Assembly (NCBI GenBank): GCA_958009055.1
Contig: OY253663.1
Coordinates: 186,001-250,000, forward strand
DNA length: 64,000 bases
From: Choricystis sp. odSpoLacu1
Taxonomy: Eukaryota > Chlorophyta > Trebouxiophyceae
Reading direction: 5' to 3'
The position numbers were made by a program, and so were the translations under genes. The notes under the pieces are model-generated. The model searched no databases and was not told the origin of the DNA. It was given only the letters and a program-made list of their open reading frames with translations. Shown in pieces: positions 54,418 to 64,000 of this stretch; within the stretch, counting starts at the first letter, position 1, and each line of letters opens with the position of its first letter.

Positions 54418-54677
54418 GGGATGTTTTGGGGGAAGTGGGGGTAGAGGAACAGGTGTGGGGAGAGAAAAACGACGAGTTGTGATCAAACAAAAAAAAACGT
54501 TACAAAAGCAACGCCTCTCCCTCTATTAAACTCTCTCCGCCCATCACACCAGGGAGAGAGCAACACAGTCTCTCTCTCCTGATCATGTCCATCGGCTTCT
54601 GCGCCTTGGCGCGGGGGCTCGTGTGCCCCCACAACCAGTCAACAAAACAACACACATACACCACCCCCCTTTTTGCA

Positions 54678-55993
54678 TCACTCATTTTTCGCCGCCTCCC
54701 TCACCGCCACGCGCAGCAGGTAGTCCAGGTAGTGCGTTCCCCCATTATAAGCACAGGCACCGACCAACGCGATGACAAACAGGGAGTGCGCGGTGTACGA
54801 GTGCCACCAGATGTTGGTGAGGCACAACGACAGCGTCACAGCGACCGCGTGGAAGCCCATGTACACGACTGGGCCAATCGCGGGCGGGACGGACGACACA
54901 GCACGTGCCAGGGGCGTCGTCGGCCGGGCAGCATAGTACTTGTACAGCGTTTGCAGCCCCTTGCGCTCGATGCGGCCCGCCATCAACCAAAAGATGAGGA
55001 GTGAATAGAGGACGACCCACTCTGCGTACCAGGGGAACAACGCCCCCAGCACGAGTTGGGACAGAGTGGCGTCATTCCAGCCTGCAGGCAGGGACGACCG
55101 GCCGCCACCGTAGCGGCAGGCGGCGACCGTGAAGGGGGACCACCACGGTCCGCGCGCGGTGGCGGCAGCGCACGCGCGCTCCGCAGCTGACGAGGCGGCG
55201 GTGGGGGCCACCCCTGCCAGCGGACCTGGGTGCCAGCGCGCTGCCCAGGCGACCAGGGCAGGCCCTATGTGAATAAACAAGGATGTGCACTTATCGGCCG
55301 AGTGAAAAACGAGGGAGTTTCGGAAGGTCGGAACGGACAGGGCAAGCGGCCCTGTGGCCAGCGCAAAGCAGGCGCGGCGCAGGGGGAGGGAGGTGGGGCG
55401 GAACCACAGGTGGTACAGGTAGAAGAAGTTGGCCAGGTAGCACAGGTCCAGCAGGTAGAGGTGCTGTGGTGTGTGGGAAGGGGGAGGCAAGGGAGAAAGG
55501 GGGAGTCGGTGCGCGGCGACACGCGAAAAGAACGCGGGCACGCGACCGCGGCACCCCCACGGTTTCAAACCCATCTTCCCCCGAATCCTGCTCCTTCCTC
55601 TCTCCTCTCTCTCACCGTCTTGGCGCGGCGGTACAAAAAGAAACGCGTCACCAGCAGCGCCACCGTCAAAAACGAGTAGAGTCGAAAAAAGGTCGTCGGA
55701 TGCGCTCCCAGCTCGAACGCGGACACGAGTACAAGAGTCACGCCGGAGACGTAGGCCGCGACCGACGGTCTGTCTGTGGATGAAGGGCGGCGAGGCTGTG
55801 TGGCGGTGGCGGCGGTCGGTGGCGCGACGGCGGGCGCCACTGCCCCCGCTCCACTCGCCTCTGCCACCCCGGTGGCCGACGTCGGCCTGGATGTCGCGTC
55901 CTCGGTCAGCAGGGCGGACGGGTCGGCGAGGAGCTCGACGTCGGAGGCCAGGGCGGTGGCCGCGGTCGACAGTTGGCGCGCAAAGGTGGCCAT
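54678..55993 (-). CDS. GPC1: Glycerophosphocholine acyltransferase GPC1
   Basis: Exons 55993-55616 and 55463-54678, 387 residues. GPC1 (DUF2838; yeast YGR149w) acylates glycerophosphocholine to lysophosphatidylcholine in the ER, recycling PC head groups. Hydrophobic segments and motifs in family order: FFRLYSFLTVALLVTRFFLYR, DLCYLANFFYLYHLWF, ALATGPLALSVPTFRNSLVFHS, DKCTSLFIHIGPAL, WYAEWVVLYSLLIFW, LYKYYA, and NIWWHSYTAHSLFVIALV near the end. The ~90 N-terminal residues are Ala/Thr/Ser-rich and cytosolic-looking. The single intron splits the family just after the first helix region. It is divergent from PRP31 (190 bp between starts). Confidence 0.88.
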
Positions 55994-56183
55994 GGTGGTT
56001 GTGTAGGGTTGACACCAGCTACGGCGTGCTCCTGAGGGGGCAGGGAACAAGCACTAGGCCGCGGGCGCGTGGCCAAATGCTGCAGGAAGGTGACTCGCGG
56101 GTCGTTTTTCAGACAACTTTTTTTCGACGTCTCTGCACAACTCAGAATCAAGGCACGCGCGCGGCGCCGGCGCCCGTCACACG

Positions 56184-57914
56184 ATGGCCACGCTCGCCGA
56201 ATCCTTCCTGGCCGACCTGGACGACCTGTCCGACGGCTCCGGCGACGACGACCGCGGCCGCAACGAGGGCAGCGATGCTGAGGAGCTGCCCGATGCCGCG
56301 CCCTCCGTCGCGCCGGGCGCAACACTGGCGTCCACCGCTTCTCTCGAACCCTCCCCCCGCTACGCCTCCATCATGCAGCGCGTGCGTGACGCTCTGACCG
56401 CAGGCGACGCCGCGGCGGCCGCCCCCGCTGAAGGCGCGGCGGGGCCGGAGCCGACCCCCGGCGCCGCGCCGCCCCCCATGCCGCCCCCCCCCTCCCTCCG
56501 CCGTCACTGGAACCGTGGACGCCGACCCAGCCTACCGTCTGCTGATCGACTGCAACGCGTTGGCGGTGGACATTGAGGGCGAGATTGCGTCTTTGGCCGC
56601 CCTTGCGCGCACTCTCTACCGCCCCAAGTTCCCCGAACTCGAGTCCCTCGTCCACCACCCCGTCGACTACGCCCGCGTCGTGCGCGCCCTGGGCAACGCG
56701 GACGACCCCTCCACCGTGCCGCTGGACGGGTTGCTGCCTCAGGCGACGCTGATGGTGGTCGCGGTCACCGCTGCCACGACGGCGGGGCGGCCCCTGGCGG
56801 AGGCAGCGCTGGCGGAGGTGATGGCGACGTGCGACATGATATTGAGGGTAAGAGTAGGGAGAGAGAGGTGGGGGGTGTGTGAGGGGTGGATAGGGGAGAA
56901 AGTGGGGAACAACCCACCCGACACCCCGCCACGCCCACATCCACTCACCCACACCACACACTCCCACTTCCACACACCCCACAGCTGGACGCCGACAAAG
57001 CCACCATTCTGAACCTCGTCACCGACCGCATGGCCACCGCCGCCCCCAACCTCACCGCTCTAGTGGGTGCTGACGTGGCTGCCGCCTTGATGGGCGTCGC
57101 GGGTGGCCTGGCCCCCCTCGCCTCCATGCCCGCCTGCAACCTGCAGCTGCTGGGCGCGCGCAAGGGGGCGCTGGCGGGGCGGTCGTCCCGGGGCGCGGGC
57201 CTGCGCGACGGGTTTGTGGCGACGTGTGCGATTCTCCAAAACACGCCCCCCGCCCTGCGCCAGCGGGCGACCCGCCTGGTGGCGGCCAAGGCTGCTTTGA
57301 TGGCGCGCGTGGACGCGGCGTGGAGCGATGGCGTGGGCGCGACGGGGGCGGCCATGCGGGCAGAGGTCGACACCAAGATCGCCAAGTGGCAGGAGCCGCC
57401 CCCCGCCCGCGTGGCCAAGATGCTGCCCATTCCAGATGCGGGGCCGAAACAGAGGCGGGGAGGGCGGCGGGCGAGGGCGGCCAAGGAGAGGTACGGGGTG
57501 ACCGACCTGCGCAGGGCGGCCAACCGTGTCGGTTTCAACGTGGTGGAGGAGGACGTGCTGGCGGGCGATGAATTGGTGGGTGTGGGCCAGCTGGGGGGGC
57601 CGGGAGGCGGGGCGGGAACTCGCCTGCGCCTGGCTGCGAAAGCCGGCAAAGTGAGGATGACGAAAACGGCACAGAAAAAATACGGCCGCGCCCTGGCCGC
57701 GGGCGCCGCTTCCTCCCTCGGTGGCGGCGTCGCCGGCACCGCGTCCAGCCTGGCCTTCACCCCGGTCCAAGGCATCGAGCTGGAGGACCCCGCGCGGCGG
57801 GCGGCGCTCGAAGCGGCGGCCGACGCGGCGCGCGGTGGAAACGAGAGCTATTTTTCTGCGTATGGCGGGTTCAAGAGCGCGCTGCCGCCGAAGCGAAGCG
57901 GCGTGGGAGGGTAG
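56184..57914 (+). CDS. PRPF31: U4/U6-U5 snRNP splicing factor PRP31 (frame-broken)
   Basis: Exons 56184-56847 and 56985-57914, about 530 residues. PRP31 binds the 15.5K protein and U4 snRNA and holds the tri-snRNP together. After an acidic start (ATLAESFLADLDDLSD), the NOP domain is nearly textbook: LLIDCNALAVDIEGEIA, KFPELESLVHHPVDYARVV, LLPQATLMVVAVTA, NLTALVGADVAAALMGVAGGL, MPACNLQLLGA, TPPALRQRATRLVAAKAAL, KWQEPPPARVAKMLPIPD, KQRRGGRRARAAKERYGVTD, and SSLAFTPVQGIEL. The frame changes at a C9 run (56484-56492) in a Pro-rich linker between the N-terminus and the NOP domain; exon 1 length is one over a multiple of three, which fits a one-base error. Confidence 0.93.
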
Positions 57915-57951
57915 AGAGAAGGGAGGGGGTGGGTAGAGAGAAGGGAGGGGG
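57909..57951 (+). repeat. 22-bp tandem duplication at the PRP31 stop codon
   Basis: The unit GGGTAGAGAGAAGGGAGGGG, plus one or two bases, occurs twice in a row. The first copy contains the PRP31 TAG stop, so the second copy repeats the stop context just downstream. Confidence 0.85.
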
Positions 57952-58049
57952 AGGGGATATCTCCGTCCGCACTCGGGACATGACAAAGACGAGAAACAAA
58001 AAAACGGAACAAAACCTGCGCGCCAGTCTCTCCCCCCCCCCCCTCCACA

Positions 58050-59051
58050 TCACACCGCGTCCGCGCCACTGCTGGGCTCGCCCACTGCGGCACCACTGCC
58101 GCTGCCACCACCGTTGCCGTTGCTGCCACCACCCACCACAGCCAGCGACGCCGTGTGCGCCTCCCCCGCGCGGCGAGAGGTGAAACAGTGAAACGACTGC
58201 CGAAAGCACAGGTAGGAGAGGGCAGCACCAAGCGCCAGCCCACACACCACGTCCTCCACATGGTGCCAGGCGTCCGCCAGGCGGGTGATGCCGACCCAGA
58301 CCGCGATGGAGGTGGGGGTGGCAGCAACCACCAAACGCCACGGGTGGCCTGCAGCATCCGGCGACCACACGCGCAGCTTGCCGGCCGCCCACCAGGAGAG
58401 GTAGCCCAGGCCGGAGGCACACCAGGAGGAGTGGCCCGAAGGGAAGGATTTGCGGCCTTCCGCGGGGCGGACGGCGCCAGGGGAGCAGACCGGCACGCCC
58501 GCTGTGTCAAACACCGGCGTCCCCCCCCCAGGCCAACACCTCTCCACAAAGTTGGGGCGGGGCCTCCCCACCCCCAGCTTGATGGCGTTGGTGGCGGCCC
58601 CCGTGGTCAGCAGGGCGGCGGCGAGAGCCAGGAACGCGGCGTGCGCTTCGGCGCGGGGCGGGCGGGCGAGCAGGGTGTGAGCGAGTAGAATGAAGGCAGG
58701 GCCCCCCGCCGCAATGATGAGGACGGCGGGGGCGGGCACGCGTTGGGCGGCGCCGAGTTTTAAAGGGAAGGAGTAGCGCCACCACGTGTCGCCCGCCACG
58801 ACGGGCGCGAGCGGGCGGCCGGAAGGAGGCGCATTCTCCGTCATCACCACGATGACGAAGAGCACAGCCAGCGCCAGGTAGTCGGCGACATGGGTGCGTA
58901 TGATGACGGACCAGGGCAGGTCGGGGGTGGTGGTGGGGCGAGGGCCGGTGGTGCGGAGGGAGGAGTAAGGCGCTGAGGACGACAGGTCGGCCTTGGAGCC
59001 ACGGCGGAACAGGCCGCCCGCGCGGGGCAGGTCCAGGCCCAGGGCCGACAT
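58050..59051 (-). CDS. PAP2-type lipid phosphate phosphatase
   Basis: Intronless, 333 residues. The family removes phosphate from phosphatidic acid or related lipids, giving diacylglycerol, in ER or plasma membrane. All three PAP2 signature motifs are present: KLGVGRPRPNF (K-x6-R-P), FPSGHSS (P-S-G-H), and TRLADAWHHVEDV, where S-R-x5-H-x3-D has Thr for Ser. About six hydrophobic segments frame them as in LPP/DPP1. The first ~50 residues are a Ser/Pro/Arg-rich cytosolic tail and the last ~50 a Gly/Ser/Asn-rich tail. It starts 139 bp from the divergent Hv1-like gene. Confidence 0.9.
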   Translation of the reverse strand: MSALGLDLPRAGGLFRRGSKADLSSSAPYSSLRTTGPRPTTTPDLPWSVIIRTHVADYLALAVLFVIVVMTENAPPSGRPLAPVVAGDTWWRYSFPLKLGAAQRVPAPAVLIIAAGGPAFILLAHTLLARPPRAEAHAAFLALAAALLTTGAATNAIKLGVGRPRPNFVERCWPGGGTPVFDTAGVPVCSPGAVRPAEGRKSFPSGHSSWCASGLGYLSWWAAGKLRVWSPDAAGHPWRLVVAATPTSIAVWVGITRLADAWHHVEDVVCGLALGAALSYLCFRQSFHCFTSRRAGEAHTASLAVVGGGSNGNGGGSGSGAAVGEPSSGADAV

Positions 59052-59190
59052 GGGTGGGCGGGGAGAGAGCGAAAACGAAATGGGGGGATCGAAGTGAAGA
59101 AACGACGACACAGACGAATGCTGCCCTGAAACCGACCGCGCTGCCCGGGCCTGGGCGCGTGGGCAGCGGCCCACTCTCCATACACACTCG

Positions 59191-59774
59191 ATGGGCCATC
59201 CCACACACCCTCTCCTCACCCGCGCGCGTCGCGCCGCCTCCTCCCGCCGCTGGCACCTCGCCGTCACCGCCATCGTCATTGCCGACCTGGCCGTCGTCCT
59301 TTCTGAAGTCGCGCTCTCAGGAGTGCACCCCTCCGTGGCGGCCTGCACGCCCCCCCCCCGTCGGCGGAGGCGGCCGCAGAGGGGCTGCACGCTGCCACGC
59401 TGGCCCTTCTAGCAGCCCTCAACTTGGACTGGTTGCTGAGGGCCCTCATCCTGACACCCTTCACATTTTTCTCCCGCGCCTCCCACTGGGCTGATGCAGG
59501 CCTGGCGGTGTCCGCGCTGGCGTTGGAGGCCGCGCTGCACGGTGCAGCCGCGGTCGGCACAAATCTCGTACTCATCCTGCTCCGCCTGGCGCGCGTGGGG
59601 CACGCCTTTGCAGAGCTGGCGGCCGAGGATGCGCGCGCCAGGGCCGCAGGTGCCGCGTCCCGGGAGAGGAGGCGGGGCGCGGCCCGCGCGTGGAGGATGG
59701 CCGTGGTCGCGGCGCTGGCGTCCAAAAGGCGACGCGCAGATGGCGATGATGGCCTGGTGGTGACAGCAGTTTGA
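59191..59774 (+). CDS. HVCN1: Hv1-like voltage-gated proton channel (frame-broken)
   Basis: About 194 residues, intronless, four membrane segments: a bare voltage-sensor domain. S1 is TAIVIADLAVVLSEVAL with Asp32 and Glu39 seven apart, as Asp112/Glu119 in human Hv1; this Asp is the selectivity filter. S2 (LNLDWLLRALIL) has Asp and Arg four apart where human has Glu153/Lys157. S3 (WADAGLAVSALALE) has Asp and Glu eleven apart, as Asp174/Asp185. S4 is LVLILLRLARVGHAF: the first two S4 arginines are kept, the third position is His, and the R-L-W-R Trp is Ala. A basic coiled tail follows. The frame changes at the C10 run 59350-59359 between S1 and S2; the second frame reads straight into S2. Confidence 0.75.
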
Positions 59775-60038
59775 GCTTGTGTTTTTATTGCGTGTGGTGT
59801 CCTCTGTTTACACGAGCATCGGGGTGGGGTAGGGGGGGTGGATCGGGGGTTGTGTGAAAGAAAAAAAAAAGTGGGGGCGACAAAAAAGTTGAAGAAAATG
59901 CCAAAAGGAGGGGGCGCACAGAGGTGTGCGACCCGACACCCCTTGCGCACGAAAAGTCGTTGGAGGGGTACGTTAGGCTGTCCTGCGGTGTCTGGGGGAA
60001 GAAAAACAGGGGGGCCAGAAGAGGCAAAAACTCCCTCT

Positions 60039-62020
60039 TCACAGTTCGTCCTTGGACGGCTCGTCGTCGCCGCCCGCGGGCTCCAGCACGCCGCCCGCCT
60101 TGACAAACTTGGCGATCGCCTCCTCCGTCCTCTCCCCCGTGTACACGGTGTGCTTGCCATCCTTGAACAGGATGATGGTGGGGAAGCCTTTCACCTCAAA
60201 TGTGGACCCGGGAGGGATGTCGTTGGCCGTCATGTCGTACTTTGCGACAATCACTTTCTTGTCCGACTTGAAAGACTCGCCCAGCTTATCCCAGATAGGG
60301 GCCAGCGTCTTGCAGTGGCCGCACCACGGCGCGTAGAACTTGACGATGGCGGTCACGCCCTTGGGCGCGGTGATCAGCTTGTCAAAGGTGGTGGCGGTCG
60401 CAATAGTAACCGGGCCGTCGTTCTTTTTGGGCGGCGTCTCCGACTTGACGTGCGGCGACAGCTTGCCCGCGCCAAACGCGGTCAGGAAAGCGGCCACGTC
60501 TTTCGGCGCCACCTTCTGCTTCAGGTACTTGGCGTTGGCCTTCGGCGCGTGCAGGGCGAGGGCCGGCATGTCGGCGTCAGTCAGGCCAAAGAACTGGACC
60601 GCGCCCGCGTTGGCGGCCGGGTCGGTGTACAGCACCTGCGCCGTCTTGCCGCCGTCAGCCTTGCGCAGCTCGATCAACGCCGCCCTGAACTCAGCCACCT
60701 TCTTGTGGTCTTTGGGGACAAAGGCCAGCAGCTTGGGGTCGTCCGCTTTGAAAACTTTGGCGAGAACCTTGCGCATGCGCGGGGTGGCGTCGAGTTCCGG
60801 CAGCCCGGGCTCGGCCGTGGACTCGACAAACGAGGCCAGCGCGTCCGTGTCGGCGGCGTCGCCCTTGTACACCACAGCTTCAGGCTTGTCCTCAAAGTTG
60901 GTGTGCACGGTGATGGAGGGGGCGGAGGCACCCGCCACCAGCTTGGCGTCAAAGGTGTGGAGGAAGGCCGCGTCCTCGCGCAGGCGGTCGCCCGCGGCTT
61001 CGAAAGCCTTGAAGGCAGCATCCTTGACAGACTTGAAGACGCCCAGGACGACGACCTCACCCTCCTTCTTGGCTTTGGTGAGTGCGTCCGCAGACTTGAC
61101 TTCGACGGAGGCGGGGCCGGCCAGCTTGGTGAGGTGGGACACGATGCCGGCCGCGTCGCGCGGGCCCTGGTAGTCGACGGGCGCTTCGACCGACTTGCCC
61201 TTGAAAATCTTGATGGTGGGGAAGCCGCGCACCTCGTACTTTTCGGCGAGCGCCTTGTTGGCTTCTTCCGTGGCGTCGATCTTGATGAGCTTGATGCCGG
61301 TGTTGGCTTTCTCGAGCTCCTGCGCGGCCGTCTCGTATTCGGGGGCCAGCGTCTTGCAGTGGCCGCACCAGGGGGCGTAGAATTCGGCCACCACAAAGTC
61401 AGCCGACTTGACGAGCTTGTCGAACTCTTTCTGGCCGGAGGCTGGGTGGGAGTGGGGGAGAGAAAGGGAGGAGGGGGTGAGCTTTTTCGCGCGCGGCGAG
61501 TTTTTTCGAACCGAAAGGAAGCCGACGCGCGGCCGCGCGCGCGCTGGCGGGAGCCCACACCGGCTGGCTGCCAGCCCGCCCTGTCGACCGCGCGATCCAC
61601 TCCACGTGCCGGGCGCACCACCCAAACTCGGTGCGGCCAGTCCGGGGCAAGGGAGGGGGGCGGAGGGCCCAGGGGAGCGCGGGAGGGGCGGTCGCGAACA
61701 CCCGATCGCGTGGTGGGAAAAAAACACGCATCGCCCGAACACACACCACGCCCCACGTGCCACCAGCCCGCGACCTCCTCCCTCCCGTCTTGCCCACGCG
61801 ACGAGGGGAGGTGAACACGGCGGCGGGGGGGGGGGGCGGGGGATGGGGCGACGCTCACGTGGGCGCGCTGGTGGCGGGATCGCGCCATTGCGACGCATAT
61901 TTGCGCTGCGGGCCATCGCTGCGTGCGCTCCCCGCCGCCGTCGCCGACGCCGCCCGCTCCCCGCGCGCCCCGCGCGCCACTCGCACGCCGCCAACGAGCC
62001 GCCCGCGCTCTTCCCCGCAT

Positions 62021-62070
<50 letters not shown>

Positions 62071-62196
62071 GCACTCACCCGCCAGCACGGCCTCCTTGGT
62101 CGACTTGGCCTTCTTCTTCTTGGCGTCCGCGACGCCGGACGAGGACGCCACCGCCAGGGCGATGAGGGCGATGGCGAGGACACGCTTGGACAGCAT
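60039..62196 (-). CDS. PDI: Protein disulfide isomerase (PDI)
   Basis: Exons 62196-62079 and 61441-60039, 506 residues. PDI forms and rearranges disulfides in the ER lumen. Residues 1-25 are a signal peptide, followed by a Lys-rich spacer (KKKKAKSTKE). Domain order is a-b-b'-a': first active site APWCGHCK with CGHC at 65-68, second at 413-416, each followed by the cis-Pro motif GFPTI. The b and b' domains have no CxxC. The C-terminus is SKDEL, the ER-retention signal. Lengths match canonical plant PDI. The 637-nt intron contains a (CA)21 tract and no coding sequence. Confidence 0.97.
62027..62068. repeat. (CA)21 microsatellite in the PDI intron
   Basis: A perfect dinucleotide repeat of 42 bases. 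On the coding strand it is (TG)21 starting about ten bases after the GTGAGT donor, where GU-repeats can bind splicing regulators in other eukaryotes. Confidence 0.95.
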
Positions 62197-62338
62197 GGTT
62201 TCGGTGGGGTGTGGGGTTGGAAAAAGGGGGGGGGAGATCGTTCGGCGAACAACGAACGACAGAGTGACGCTGAAACAGAACGCGTTTTTTTTGTTTCGTC
62301 TCTCTCTCCCGCGGGGGCGCCCGCCTCCCTCTTCCGCA

Positions 62339-63174
62339 ATGTCCGTCGTCTCGTCAGCCGCCGGCCCCGACCGCGGCGGCGGCCGCGCCTCCACCGCCAC
62401 CGCGGCCGCCCCCTCCTTCCGAGCGCTGGTGATGGGGGGCGGCCCCGCCGCCATGGGCCTCGCCGATGTGCGGGCGCGGGCGACCGAGTTGAGGCGCACC
62501 CTGGACGAACTGGCTCAAGTGCTGGCCTTTCGGCCGGAAGCGTTGACCTGGTGAGGGAGGAGGGGGAGGAGGGGCGCGAAAAACTGTGTCTCCCACCCCA
62601 CCACCACCCCTTTCACACCTCCCTGCTTTCCCCACACACTCACACCCGCAGGCACGACGCCCTGGAGAAGTTTGGCGTCGCCTCCGTGCAGGCCGCCTCC
62701 CTGCGCTCCTCCCTGCGCCCCCTGGCCGACGCGTACGCCGTCCACCCCTCCCCCGCGGGCGCCTCCCCGGCCGACGCAGCCACCCTGCCCGCCCTGGTGT
62801 CGTCTCGGGGGCACCCCGACGCGGATGCCGCGTGCGCGGCCGCGTCCGAGGCCGCGCTGGCGGCGGCGACGGGGGGGGGCGGGGGAAGAGGTGGCGGCGC
62901 AAAATCCTATGTCGCCCTCGGCGCCGCCGCGGACGCGGTCAACGCGGTGGTGGACCACTTGATGATGGCACCAGCGCCAGGGGAGTCGGAAGAAGAGGAT
63001 GGGAGGGGTGTGCTGGCCCCCGGCTCCCGCGCGCGGCGCGCGCTCGCGGCGGCCGCGCACGCGGCGGCCGCGCCCGGGGCGGGCCCCCCGCCCGGTGGCG
63101 GCAAGGCGGCGCCGTCGGACGCCAGGGCGGCGTTGGTGACGGCGGCGCTGGCGGGAAGGCTGCCGGCAGAGTAG
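62339..63174 (+). CDS. MED8: Mediator subunit MED8
   Basis: Exons 62339-62550 and 62652-63174, 244 residues. MED8 is part of the Mediator head and bridges activators and RNA polymerase II. The conserved N-terminal half fits plant MED8: VRARATELRRTLDELAQVL, then TWHDALEKFGVASVQAASL across the intron, LRPLADAYAVHPSPAG, and TLPALVSSRGHPDAD. The remainder is Ala/Gly-rich and poorly conserved. It is divergent from PDI (142 bp between starts). Confidence 0.85.
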
Positions 63175-63300
63175 AAGGTGTTTTTTGTTTTGTTTGTTCA
63201 ACCCACCGCCGTTCCACAGTCTGAAAACAAAACAACTTTATTTGTTTTCTGTTACACGAAATGAAAAGCACTCACCACACACCCCACACTCCTCCTCTCC

Positions 63301-64000
63301 TCAAAACCCGGCCGCCGCGATCTGGGCCCTCAGCTTGGCCGCCTGCTCCAGCACGCTGCGCCGGCTGGCCCCGCCCTCCGTGTCCCGCCTCTCCGCGGAC
63401 GCATCATAATCCCACACAGCATTCACGTCATCATCAAACAGGGGGTGGATGGTGCGCAGGTCGGCGGGCGTGAGGGAGGAGAGGGGCACGCCGCGATCTT
63501 CCGCCATTTTGACGGCCGCGCCCGACAGGTGGTGCGTCTCCCGGAACGGCACCCCCTTGCGCACCAGGTACTCGGCCAGATCAGTGGCCAGCATGTCGGC
63601 TGATAAGCCCGCCCGCATGCGGTCGGGGCGGATGGTGAGGGTGGAGAGGACGCCCGTTGCGATTTGGAGGACGGCATCGAGTGTGTCCACCGTGTCGAAG
63701 AGGAGGGGCCAAGCCTCCTGGAAGTCTTTGTTGTAGGTGGTGGGGGTGCCCTGGGAGGTGTGGGGGGGTGGGGTGGGGGGGAAGAGTTGGTGTCGTTGTG
63801 CGTGTCGCTTTTTCTCTCTCTCTCTCTCTCTCCACTCACACACCCTCCCTCTCTTCATCTCACCTTGGCCACCGCCAGCATGCCCATCAGGTTGCCCGTC
63901 ACCCGCCCCGCCTTACCCCGAATCAGCTCCAACGCGTCCGGATTCTTTTTCTGGGGCATGAGCGAAGATCCCGTTGCATAGGCGTCCGCACACTGCACGT
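63301..64000 (-). CDS. ASL: Argininosuccinate lyase, 3' part (runs off the window)
   Basis: Visible exons are 64000-63864 (incomplete) and 63750-63301. The enzyme splits argininosuccinate into arginine and fumarate, the last step of arginine synthesis, in plastids of plants and algae. The fumarase-superfamily signature [12 protein letters not shown], containing the mobile loop with the catalytic serine, is at the window edge, followed by [71 protein letters not shown] and a C-terminal [12 protein letters not shown]. The donor is GTGAGA. The first ~300 residues lie beyond 64000. Confidence 0.95.

Overview
This is nuclear DNA from a eukaryote of the green lineage, most likely a small-genome prasinophyte-type green alga. 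The sequence is very GC-rich, genes are packed with often only 50-200 bp between them, and about 40 short spliceosomal introns (mostly about 60-250 nt) can be placed. Pointers to a green alga are a nuclear gene for plastid ribosomal protein uS10, a plastid phosphoglycolate phosphatase, a thylakoid-type CtpA protease, an N-acylated CDPK with four EF-hands, a plant-type GPAT9 and an HVA22/REEP protein. A TSNAXIP1-like gene hints at a flagellum now or in the ancestry. The exact species cannot be fixed from the sequence alone. I see no virus, transposon, CRISPR array or organelle-genome segment.

Layout. 0.7-7.3 kb: GLE1, PGLP1, V-ATPase subunit d, an organellar RlmN-type rRNA methyltransferase. 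7.4-14.2 kb: USP48/UBP26-type deubiquitinase, a GNAT acetyltransferase, an Asn-rich secreted protein. 14.6-24.1 kb: plastid uS10, GPAT9, D-2-hydroxyglutarate dehydrogenase, ARP6, a VPS38/UVRAG-like protein, WDR55. 24.2-28.8 kb: three membrane transporters on one strand (a BASS-type symporter and two YeeE/YedE paralogues). 29-42.5 kb: HVA22, a two-RRM protein, a TSNAXIP1-like protein, CDK5RAP3/C53, CtpA, NEMF/Rqc2. 43.1 kb: an intron-containing tRNA-Lys(CUU). 43.4-51.8 kb: two poorly known proteins, a CDPK, a PX-domain sorting nexin, a small plastid membrane protein. 52.2-64 kb: peroxisomal citrate synthase, GPC1, PRP31, a PAP2 phosphatase, an Hv1-like proton channel, PDI, MED8, and the 3' part of argininosuccinate lyase, which runs off the window.

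The genes are mostly housekeeping and form no single pathway. Themes recur: protein quality control (NEMF, C53, PDI, USP48), glycerolipid metabolism (GPAT9, GPC1, PAP2 phosphatase), chromatin and RNA processing (ARP6, MED8, PRP31, GLE1, WDR55), and organic-acid or photorespiratory metabolism (PGLP1, D2HGDH, citrate synthase).

The points I would look at first are: (1) two neighbouring YeeE/YedE genes, one keeping the family's cysteine motifs and the other with no cysteine at all; (2) a minimal Hv1-like channel with altered S4 residues; (3) reading-frame breaks in eight genes, most of them exactly at long G/C homopolymers or (CG)n tracts, which decide whether several proteins are intact; (4) a strong bias to GTG at 5' splice sites (37 of 40 introns placed); (5) three Trp-Asp motifs in C53 that look like shuffled ATG8-interacting motifs.
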